Shown here piece by piece: positions 31,619 to 41,990 of a stretch of 64,000 bases of DNA. The stretch is from positions 62,831,001 to 62,895,000 of the forward strand of contig BRKX01000003.1 in the NCBI GenBank assembly GCA_026008535.1, written 5' to 3'. The notes under the pieces are model-generated. The model saw only the letters and a program-made list of their open reading frames with translations, was not told where the DNA came from and searched no databases. Within the stretch, counting starts at the first letter, position 1, and the number at the start of each line of letters is the position of its first letter. Source of the stretch: Perilla frutescens (Eukaryota; Streptophyta; Magnoliopsida; Lamiales; Lamiaceae). The position numbers were made by a program, and so were the translations under genes.

Positions 31619-34600
31619 TTACTGTGAACTTCCGGCCATCTGGGGTGACTTCAGGACCCTCCGGCTATCAGATCCTAGCTGCTGCTGAGAGATACAAAGC
31701 GAGAGTTCAGTCATTGAACATCAAAGAAGATTTAGATGAAATGTTAGCTTAAATTCACCATTTGTAAAAAAAGTAGCTATAGTTGAAATAGTAACCTGAA
31801 CATTTTGAACCAAAGGCAGAAGCGTACAGCCCTGCTTTATCTTGATACTAACCGGAGATGATTCCATCCCAAGAGTTTTCGCAGCACTGGGCTTCACTGG
31901 AGACAGTGGTTTTTTATCCTTTGGCATCTCCAAATACCTTTCTTGCTTATGTCCATTCATAGCAGCAAGTTTCATAGGCTGCACATCAGAAGAGACGATT
32001 CAATATTTTCTAGACTTAATTAGATCATGAAATTTAACAATACAAATTTATTACCAATGCTCTGAAGGTTCCATGGTTATTCTGAGCTATGATGGGATAA
32101 GATGAATTTGAAGGACTAGCAAAGTAGTGACTTGCAGTAGGGTGAAATGGGGGGATCGGTGGCTTGAAATGAATTGCAGAAGTGAAGTAAGTAAAGTTGC
32201 AGCGCGGTTTCTGACTGTTGGAAGCATAAAATGGCTGAGGTGGGAACTTTTCGCTAGGCTTATGCAGCTTGATGGCTTCGTGTTCTTTCAGCTTAGCCAC
32301 TGCCACATTCAGAGTCCTCCCGTCAAGATTAGATCCTATTGAAAAACAAAAGAGGCAGCCAAAACTAAGCTTGGAAAACCAAGTGATTAAAAATATACTT
32401 CAAACCACATAGTAGAATGTGAGATTTTCATACCAGTTAATGAATTCAAAGCCTTCTTGGTGCCATATGGACATGAGAAATGGCTGAATCGTTTGATGAA
32501 TTCACCATGCCAGAACGGTTTAGCTGAGTTTGCTGTTCCATAACCACTGAAGAGATCTTCTGACTTTTTGTCACCAACAGAGCCATCAAGATTCTTGGAA
32601 AACATATTTGAAGCCTTGGACATTTGTCTAAAATTATTTCTTACTTCAGATTTCTTCACAGCTTTAGCAACAACGATATTCTTGGATCCTGCCATGATAT
32701 GATTATTCAACTCTGGAAGTAAAACGGCTATTAGAAAACAATTTTTAAAAAATAGCTAAATGGAACAGAATATTACCTAGCAGTTCTCCATTCAGACACT
32801 CCATGGCCCTTTTAGCTGTTTCATGTGAGTCAAAGTAGACAAATCCAAATCCTTTTGATTTCCCCTTCTCATCCTTGATTATGACAGCATTGGAGACCTT
32901 CCCATGCTCTGAGAATTTAGCTTTAAGGACTTCTGCTGTGATATCTTCATCGAGATTTTTCACAAACAGGTTTCTGAAAACTACTTCTTCACCATTCCTC
33001 TCATTCTTCCGGAGAAATTTGGAGACATATCTGACAGAGAGAATACATGTTATAAGTTTATCCACATACATATCTGCTACACGTACTATATATCTGTGTG
33101 TGCGCGTGTCTGTCTTTGAGAAGAGATAGTTAAACAGAATCAAATAGTACTGACAAAAGCTAAAGAATCTGTCTAATGTGAAGCTGAAGAGACACAATAA
33201 GCAACAGACAAATAATGAGATGGGACAGAGCTAGAAAAACTATCATATAAACCGATATAATATCAACAACTCCTCGTGTAGAATACTACAGAGATACTAA
33301 TCTCATGACTGCTATTTCTTTTTAATTGCATCTTCTGTTCTGTTGCCAATTACTGAAGAAAGTTTATTTTACTTGAAAATTATGAACCTAAATCTATTAA
33401 ATCTTAAGGTGGAATGCAATGAGCAAATACAACAATGTTCAGCAATCAGCAGAACTGTTCCAAATACTTATCTCTATGAAGTTTGCATCATGAACCATTC
33501 CAAATGAGGACGTGAAGGTTTAAAATTGAAGGCATCTCAGAAAACTTTCATAGGTTTATAGAGCACTGTTATTGTGATTGAATATTTCAAATAAATCAGC
33601 AGCTGGAGTTGGAGGGTACAACTTAAAGGGGAAGATTTAGAGGAATCACATTAAAGAAATCTTCTCTAATCATTTCTATAGCTTAACCTTCACAGGAATA
33701 GATAGAAATCAGTAACAAATACAGAGAAACAGCAAATAAAGTTTCTCAGGACTTAAGGTTATAAACATTTTATCTCTTCGTTTGAGTACATATGCATTTT
33801 ATTGAGGCCCTAAACTCAACTTTTGTCTTACACAATACATACAGAATGTAAATCAAGGAAATCAAGAATGACAAAAGGACTGTAAATCACTCAAAACTTT
33901 ACAACATTGCACCTAATCAAGTACAGGAAACGATTTCTAGCACAACAATAAAATTAAATAAACAAGAACTTAAATGAAATAAAGAAGCAGACTCACAACT
34001 TCTTGCCTTCCAGCAAAGCCTCATGAAGAGCAGTACGAGCTGCTATCGCAGAACCCTCTGAACCAAATTGAATGAACCCAAAGCCTTTACTAATTCCGTT
34101 TTCCTCAGCAACTTTGCAAGAAAGTATGGTTCCATATCGGGAGAAAATTTCTTGCAATCGAGCACTGGTGATCGATTTGTCAAGATTCTTCACAAAGAGG
34201 TTCCCATTGTTGTTCTTTCGTGCAACGGGGTCTGTCTCATACCACATAATCCTAATAGATTTACCCTTCAATGGAGCATGATTCAACATTTCCAGAGCAG
34301 CAAAGGCTATAAAAAAGAAAAGAAAAGAAAAAAAAGGCAAGAATTCATCAGAACCTAGAAACATATCAACAGATAAATAAATGATTCACGAAGATAATTT
34401 TAGTGTGAGACCTTAATCTGTAAACTACAATGCAAAACTACGAAAGAAAAATCCCCACCATGAAGAATTGATAACCTTAAGTAGCCCAACTAAGAAATAT
34501 GAAGGAAAAATAAAAATCAAGGGAATCATAATCATTCCAGAATGCTTCCTTCATACAGCGAAAGGCTTAATCCTTAACAAAATCCCTTAAATCAAAGCAG

Positions 34601-34873
34601 GAAAAAATTCTACTCAATCACAATTCACAATCATCATCAAAGAATAAATATCAAGCATAAACATAAAAGAAAATCGAATGTACCATGACAGGGAAGCCAG
34701 AAATTGACGTAAGCGTAGCAGAGAGACTTGTGGGAGAACTTGTCGCGGCAGACATGGACAGAAAGCAGTGGAGCTACTCGTGAAAAAGTCTCAATCAGAT
34801 CTTTTTCTGTAACATCTGGGTGCAGATCACCCACGTAGAGTGAGGTTCTTAGCTTCTGATCAGAAGCCGCCAT
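31619..34873 (-). CDS. Divergent poly(A)-binding protein (three RRMs plus a decayed fourth)
   Basis: Seven minus-strand exons keep frame to 520 aa: 34873-34684, 34306-33997, 33030-32777, 32712-32434, 32335-32055, 31978-31796 and 31684-31619. The start MAASDQKLRTSLYVGDLHPD is typical of plant PABPs. RRM1 is about residues 11-87, RRM2 99-172 (NLFVKNLDKSI, KGFGFIQF) and RRM3 187-258 (NLFVKNLDEDI, KGFGFVYF). Exon 4 keeps only the outline of RRM4 (MFSKNLDGSVGDKKSEDLF, then no RNP1). The C-terminal 180 residues are proline- and lysine-rich and I find no MLLE/PABC domain, so it should bind poly(A) mRNA in the cytoplasm but lack the usual docking site for PAM2 partners. It resembles the tissue-restricted PABPs of plants rather than the housekeeping ones. 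Exon 5 to 7 borders are less certain than 1 to 4. Confidence 0.88.
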
Positions 34874-35534
34874 TTTCTTTACTTTCTTGAAAGAAAGAAA
34901 AAAAAAAACTTGCAAGTTTCTAGAGAGAGAGGGGGGGGGGGAGGAGGTTGGATGATTTTGAAATGGGAGGGAGAAACTGTTGAAGATAAATTCAATTGTT
35001 ACGTTACATCATTTCTGTTTTCCCCCGCGAGTTAGTTATAACCGATATCACCCGCTCTGCTCCGTGAGAGTGATACGGCGTCGTAGCTGGAAAGGGCTGG
35101 ATTGTCTTTTTGCGATTGACTAATAAAACATCTCTCACCGTAATGCATTGAAAAATATGAAAATTGCAAAAGATGGCAAGTTTATTGATCTAATATATTG
35201 TTGAATTATTGTTTTATCTAAAATAATTATAATGTGAAAGTGTTTAAACAGAAACTTAATTTGGTAGAAGCTATTGAACAGAACAGAAATAAAAAAGGCG
35301 TAATTAGATCATAAAAGAGAAAAATCAAGATAAAATCGCATATATGTATGAGCATTGAGCATTGAGCATTGTTTTCTTTACAATACATCTTCTACCTACA
35401 TTGATTTTCAAACACCTATCACATTTTACATATTTTGACCTATTTTTAAATCACTCAACCACAACTACGATCCCAGGCGGCTTCTACTGGCCTAAATGGG
35501 GCTTAAAAAAGCAAAAACAACTTTTCAAATGAAG
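34874..35534. other. Promoter of the PABP-like gene and 3' flank of the CHUP1-like gene
   Basis: A GA run followed by G12 (about 34921-34941) lies just upstream of the PABP ATG, probably in the 5' UTR. The rest is unique AT-rich sequence with a GC-richer patch at 35025-35100. Confidence 0.5.
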
Positions 35535-38101
35535 TCAAAAAGAACTAAAAGAGACTGATCTTCGTCGAAATGATGGTCTGGGACGGGAGTTCTTTAGGGC
35601 CTCAGCATATTTCACCAGTTCAGTTTTTGCAGCACTTTGAGCTTCCTGACCAGGCTGAAAGCTAGGGCACGAGTTGTCGTCGTATCCTTTTATAGAGTCG
35701 ATACTTCTGAATATACTTAAGGAAACATCATCACTCGTTCTTCGAGAAGAATAACTACTTTCTGCAGTAGCACTCTTTTGGCCTCGTGAATAGGATCTCT
35801 GTAGGTCGAAAGATTGACTAGATGAAGCGCCAGATGAGGTTGGTGTTGTCTTTGTGAGGCCATCAGCATCTATGCCTGAACGAGAAGTGACAGAATATCT
35901 ACTTGCAACGTCATCTACAGATGAAGCTCTCACCCGAGGTGAAGATGGTGTCTGAATATGATGATCGTTGTCTTTCCCTCGCAACAGCTTCATCAACTTG
36001 GCGAATACTTTCTTTTTGTTTGGATGGTTTGATTTGTTATCTTGCAAGATATCAGTGGGCAGATCATCAGGTTCACCGGAGTCTGTAAGGTAAGACGTCT
36101 GGGATATAGACCACTCATCGAAATAAAAGTCACTAATATCCGGATCCTTGCCCCCAAAGCCTTCTCTATTTGCATATGCAAGAATAAGATTTTTTGCCTT
36201 TTCTTCTGACTTGGGGCTTAACGATTTGCTGAGGTCCCTAGCAACGGTTTCACCAGGGCCAGGCTGATAATTTCTCAATTCGTAGCGCAAACAAGCATTT
36301 ATCCATCGGAGGTAGACGAGCTCTTCAACATCTGTGCACCGATCAGCTTGGAGTTGGTCAATTTCCTTTCTGAAATTTTCATTTTGTTGTCTCAAAAGCT
36401 GACTCTCTTCTTTAAGTTCTTGAACCTGGTTGAAACATCCCAAAAAATTCATATAGAACATTCATATCCAGTGATGAAATAAAAGGAATCAGAATATCAT
36501 GAACAAAAATTACCTCTTCATTGTCCAAAGCAGATTTAGCAAGCTTTTGTAGGTTCTCTACTTTCTGAGCCAACTCTAAATTTTCAAGTTTCAAGCTCTC
36601 ATTATACTTCTTCATCTCCTCTAACTCCTCCTCCAGTCGGTTCTTTTCTTGTGGCTGCATATCCACATCTTGATCAATTTCAACAGCCTTCTTATCCTGG
36701 TCCTGCAGCATCATCACTCTTTCTTGAAGCTTCAAGATCTGCTCCCTGTTCTGTTCAGCTTCGACCCTAAGCTTCTTCCGTAGAAGTGTTATCTTGGCTT
36801 GTGAAGATTCAAGTTCTGCAACAACTTTTTCATAATCAGCCACTTTAGCCTGCAATCTTTTGTTATCCGACTGCAAGGACTCAATCTTAAGGTTATATAG
36901 TTTAGCTTCCATGTTGTGTACTCTTAGCCGGGTTTGGAGCTCCAATACAGCACTTTCCTGTTCTTTAAGGCCATAATACTCGAGCAGTTGATTCTCGAGG
37001 ATCTTCTCCCTTTCTTCAAGGATTTCAACCTTACTCCTTAGGCTTCTAAGCTCTCTCTCACGTTCCTCATGTTCAGCACATTTGTGTTCCTTAGGTGGTT
37101 CGGCATTAGGTTCTATAGATTGTCGTTTCCTCCTGGGAGAAACATCATCTGTTGCCATGTCATATTCTTTTAAAAGCTGATCAAACTCTGACAAGAGAAA
37201 GCTGTCTCTATCTACAACGCTTCTACCACCACCACTAGAGGAAGTTTCACTCATGGAATTCTGAGAAGGAATTCTTGGGATGGATAAATTCTGCAAGAAA
37301 CAGAGCTATATCTACTTAAAATGGAAAGCAGTTGTATCTTAATCAACTACAAGGGAAGGACATAATCGCGAATCAAGATCCACAGCAATTCAATCAGTTT
37401 GGTTCCACTAATTTAAAATAAAAATAAAATTCTAGGGCAATATTTGCGAGTTCTTGTTTATTGGTTTTGCAATTATTTACAAAAAATCTACAGAAGACAT
37501 CAAGAAATGTATTTTGCTATCATCCATCACAACCCCACAGCCAATCCAGAAAATGTTTTTCACAATCAGAAACAGGAAATGAGATTCAACTCACATCAAT
37601 AAGAATACTTGTTCACTAATCTATAGTAGAATTAATTTAAATACTATTAAGTATTAACTACAACTAAAAACATATTTTAAACAAAGAAAACCACAATTCA
37701 TTGTAACAAATCTAACAACAATGCATAATTCTTTCAATCCAACCGAAGCACAACAGCAGAAGGTTAGACAGTACCTCCATAGCAAGGCGATTGGCCCCAA
37801 CGTCTGAATCAGCTTGACTCCGCTTACCTATACATCAAACATGTATACAATTCAAACAAAAATCAATCCCCCCCAATTAGAAAGTTTGAATTTTAAGACA
37901 AGAAAAAAAAAATAGAATAAAAGAAAGAAAGAAAGAAATAGAACCTGGAGAACGTGGTGAAGGTTTTGGTTTAGGGAGCATAATTCGTTTGCTTCTGAGA
38001 AAAGTAAAGACAATTCCACCAATGGAAAAAGCCAAAGCCACCCCAAATTTGAAAAGTACAGGGTTTATGGGACCTTCCCCCCTTTTACCTTTCACAGCCA
38101 T
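35535..38101 (-). CDS. CHUP1-like coiled-coil membrane protein (short form)
   Basis: Four minus-strand exons give a 625-aa frame: 38101-37945, 37827-37775, 37290-36514 and 36425-35535. The N-terminus MAVKGKRGEGPINPVLFKFG is followed by a hydrophobic segment at about residues 15-35 and a basic, proline-rich PKPKPSPRSPG patch. Residues about 130-360 are a long coiled coil. The signature block VEELVYLRWINACLRYELRN and ARDLSKSLSPKSEEKAKNLI is characteristic of CHUP1-family proteins. CHUP1 anchors to the chloroplast outer envelope and links it to actin. Here the serine-rich C-terminal third ends at RRRSVSFSSF, without the long conserved C-terminal domain of full CHUP1, so it is a short relative; by recall it is like Arabidopsis AR791 (At1g52080). 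Membrane attachment is inferred from the N-terminal segment; localisation is not shown. The 5' UTR may contain an intron. Confidence 0.87.
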
Positions 38102-39132
38102 TTTCAGACAACAACAACAACAACTCAGACTTCAAATCTTTCTCACATACACAAAAACACACAAATACTCTAACAAGATCATATTCAAGAAAATCTAAAC
38201 CCTTCTTCTTCTTCATCTTCCATCTGAAACATTAAAGAACAGAACTTGATCACGAAAAAACCATTTGAAAAAAAGCAGAAAGTCGCAATCGTAAAACACC
38301 CTTTTTCTTCAGTTCAAGAATCCCTAAAAGATCAGACAAAAAAAAAAGAAGAACTTACTCATTGACCAAGAAAACCAAGAAATCTGCTTCTGCATAGGAT
38401 GTTTGTGTAGTTTGGACTGATTTTGAACAGCGCTGTTTGAATTGAATTTGTCGTTCAGTTTTTTCAGATGGGATTTATTCGTTTTGTGTGATTTGGCGTT
38501 CATTAATTTGCTGGCACATTAAAATTAAGGTAACAGTTGCGTAGAGCAACCTTAATTAAAATATTCTGATTTAGGTGGCTTTTATTTTTAACGTGCAGAC
38601 TTCCTATTTCTTTTCAAATTAAGTATTGGCCCCTTGCTGAAGACATTGCCATCAAATATTTGTCTTATGTCACATTTTAAAGCAATAAATATAATATTAA
38701 GTTAAAAAAAAATTTCTCACGCAACTTGAAAGTTGAAATCCGACTGGGGGGAAGTAATGTTCAACCTTTATAATGAAACTATTTGAACCGATTAAGATAG
38801 TTGTGTTAATAATTAAAGGGAATTCCTATTTCTCCGTGTTTTATTTTAGTTATGGCTTTATGATTTGGGTAAGAAAATTATTTAAGAGGATTAAAATTAC
38901 AAATTATAATCTTATAAGGTAGCAATATATTTACATTTCCTCCTTGCGAAAGACTTTTCATACTATATTATATTTTATTTGATAAATAACATATTTAATT
39001 AGCCTACTCTTTCAAGAATGATCTCTCTTTTTTTCCTTCTATTTTCAGTTTTCTTTTCTTTTTTTTTTTTATTTCTTTTTACTTTTTTCACCAAAAACTA
39101 TATATCATGTAATGGAAGTGATTTAATTATTT
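38102..39132. other. 5' UTR and promoter region of the CHUP1-like gene
   Basis: Pyrimidine-rich on the coding strand close to the ATG (38100-38400), then AT-rich. No transposon ends are recognised. Confidence 0.5.
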
Positions 39133-39470
39133 TTTCCGATGACTCGCACAATGCACTCGCCCGACGCTAACGCGTGGGCTCGTATATTGTGCTCAATATT
39201 CAATTTTTTGGAAATAAATTTAAACTCTAAAATTTAGTTAGTGAAACCTAAAATTAAAGTGAATTAATTTAATTTTTTATTTGGCATCCCGCACATTGCA
39301 CTTGCTCTACGCTAATACGTGGGCTCATACACTGTGTTCTATAATTATTTTTTGAAATAATTATATACACTAAAATGTAATTAGTGAACTTTAAAATTAA
39401 ATTGAATTATTTTTTTTTTTATCCGGCGTCTCGCGCAGTGCACTCGCTCAACGCATAAACTCATTAAAAA
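39133..39470. repeat. Approximately 145-bp tandem repeat, 2.3 diverged copies
   Basis: Units begin near 39133, 39279 and 39421, each with a TCGC-A/G-CA..TGCACT-C/T-GC word (T-C/A at its start) followed by GC-rich then AT-rich sequence. Periods are about 145 and 142 bp. Confidence 0.75.
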
Positions 39471-40193
39471 CAAGTAGTACACCTGATCCTTTTTAGAATA
39501 CAAGTATTACACTTTTGAACGTTATGAGTGGTACTTTTAGTGTTTCCGGTGATATTTTTTTTTGGCAAGTTTTTTTTTTTTTGAATGGATTGGGTCAACC
39601 CGTGAATTGGGGTTAGTTCACCCACGAATTTGACCAAAAATTAATCTGTTGTATTGAATAATTCAGTACACTACATGTACTGAAAAGTTGTTGTTGAAGA
39701 ATTAATAAATAAAATATGGAATTTATTCAAATTTGGGTGGGTTATGTAATTTGAAAGCTTATTTAGAATTTTAAAAAATCTACAGACTTGAGTAATGTTT
39801 TGGTGTTTAAAATTAATATGACATAGTTAGTTGGGATTATGCTTGAAATTTTAGCCCAATATATTGATATAGACCATGACATTTTACATCATTTTCTTTT
39901 TCAAGCTAAAATTTCACATAGGATTTGAGCATGTCACACCACATTCTAGATACCGGAAATTTATAAAAATGTTAAAATGTCATAATATTTTTATCTTTTG
40001 TAATTGTTTAAAGATAAAGGATATTTTTGTGCAATCCTCCAAATGTCAAATATATTTAACCTATTTTATCTAACTATATCCGTTATCTATTTTTGGGTGA
40101 ACTTTCATCTCATGTCATAATTAGTAAATGGAAAGAAGCGTAAAAACAACCCCCCCTCCCATTTATTTTGACGGGCAAAGACCAAAGTCCTTG
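39471..40193. other. AT-rich intergenic sequence
   Basis: Nothing recognised apart from homopolymer runs. Confidence 0.5.
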
Positions 40194-40204
40194 TTGACTT
40201 TTTT

Positions 40205-40310
40205 TTTCTCATACACCCGACTTGTGGTATTGATGAGATTTGAATTCGTGATTTTTGGTCTTCAAGTAATCTCACTCCACCACTAAACCATCCCTACTGG
40301 GATGTCATTC
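40205..40310 (-). mobile_element. Short tRNA-derived SINE, copy 3
   Basis: The same family as 17270-17375. On the minus strand: CAGTAGGGATGGTTTAGTGG, box B-like region GAATTCAAATCTC, and an A run at the 3' end. TTGACTTTTTT occurs on both sides (40194-40204 and 40311 onward). Confidence 0.75.
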
Positions 40311-40617
40311 TTGACTTTTTTGGGGAGCAATTAGCAACCAAAGGTCAGAAATTGCAACTTTCCCCATCTCCTTCCCCAAAAGTATGTTTTTTTATTTTCT
40401 TTTAGTGCTCGTGCATGCGCATATATATATATATATATATATGGAATGAACAAAAAATACACATTTTCCTAGTGTAGAAACTAAGAACCCGTCCTTCTTG
40501 ACTTTTTTGGAAAGGAATTAGCAACCAAAGGTCAGAAGGTGTGAATTTCCCCATCTCCTTCCCCAAAAGTTTTTTATTTTTATTTTTTTTAGTGCACGTG
40601 CTCACACATATATATAG
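40311..40617. repeat. Segmental tandem duplication of about 120 bp
   Basis: CTTGACTTTTTTGG..., AATTAGCAACCAAAGGTCAGA, CCCCATCTCCTTCCCCAAAA and AGTGC-T/A-CGTGC occur in the same order at about 40310-40420 and 40497-40600. A (TA)n run at 40421-40442 lies between the copies. Confidence 0.8.
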
Positions 40618-40624
40618 GGAGTTG

Positions 40625-41740
40625 ATAAAAAATACACATTTTCTTGGTGTAGGAACTAGGAGTAAGAACCCATTTTATACCATCCAATTAGATGATCTAA
40701 TGACTGAGATTTAATGTCTAATTCAAGGCAAAAAAGAAGGAAGTGGGGATATAGTGGTCCAATTCTTATAAAAAAGTTGATGTCATTACTTTTTATAAAA
40801 AAAATCTTAAAATTTTTAAACGATCATATCTCACTCGTTTATAATCGGATCAATGCAAACAATATATCAAATTAAAGCTCTTTTCATGCTCTTTAATTCA
40901 AGATCAGTCATGGATATGTTTGTGCAAATAATATAGACAAAAAATACAAAATATACATCTTTTACTCGTGTTCAGCGCGAAAATATTTTCGTTAGCTTTT
41001 AATAATGGTTCGTGAGCATTATGTAACCTATGCTAACAAATCATTTGTTATATGCTAACACACTATGTTCATTATGCTAACAAAGGATTATCATAATGTT
41101 AACGTGGTACACGTACTTATTTTATTGCTATGATTTATTACATTTCAATTAGGGCTTATAATAATTATTGTTTATTTAATTTTTATATTATAGTTATTAA
41201 TTGATTATTATATATTGTTTATTTCATTAAATTAGAATATATTAATTACGGTTTTCTTAATTCATTTATGGTTTATACTTTATGCTAACGATGAATTGTC
41301 ATATGCTAACATAGTTTATCCGCAGTGCTGATAAAATAATATCATAATGCTAATGTTGTATATTTATATTGCTATTATGATTTATTCATCTAATTAGAGT
41401 TTATAATTATTTTTTATAATGTAATTCTATTTTTTAGATAATTGGAGTTTATTACATCTGAATCCATCCAATTAGGATTTATAATTACTTTTTAGAATTT
41501 AATTTTTCGTTAACAATTTCAGAAAACTTTCATTAGCATTACGATAATGTTTCTTTAGCATGATAGTAATACTTCGTTAGAACGATGATACTAATATCAA
41601 CTATCCAGAACCTTTTTATAAACATTACCTAATTACGTTAATACCCCTGCCTAGAAAACTTTTCAAATATTACATAATTTTCTTTGATTTTTATTGATTG
41701 TGTGGTGTAAGATGGGTTTCTAGTTCTCACACTATGATTA
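40625..41740. mobile_element. TIR element of a three-copy family, copy 2
   Basis: The ends pair as GTGTAGGAACTAGG...ACCCATTTTATACCA against an inverted GTGTGAGAACTAGAAACCCATCTTACACCA. The internal core at 40840-41000 matches the copies at 27061 and 53765. ATGCTAAC words recur through the right half. No coding capacity. Confidence 0.7.
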
Positions 41741-41990
41741 GTTTACATTATAACTAAATCATACATACATATATGCTAACATCAAGTACTTTATTCACTA
41801 AAATCAAACATCAACAAAATTGCATTTTAAATCCAAAACACATAAATAAATTTTTGCTAACCATGATTAATATGTATGCTAAAATGAGTATAAAAATTTA
41901 CTAACCCTTTTATCATACAACTGGCTCCTACAAATAACAAATACAATGCACATTTTTTAAGAGGCCAAGGAAAAACAATAAGTTTGTATT

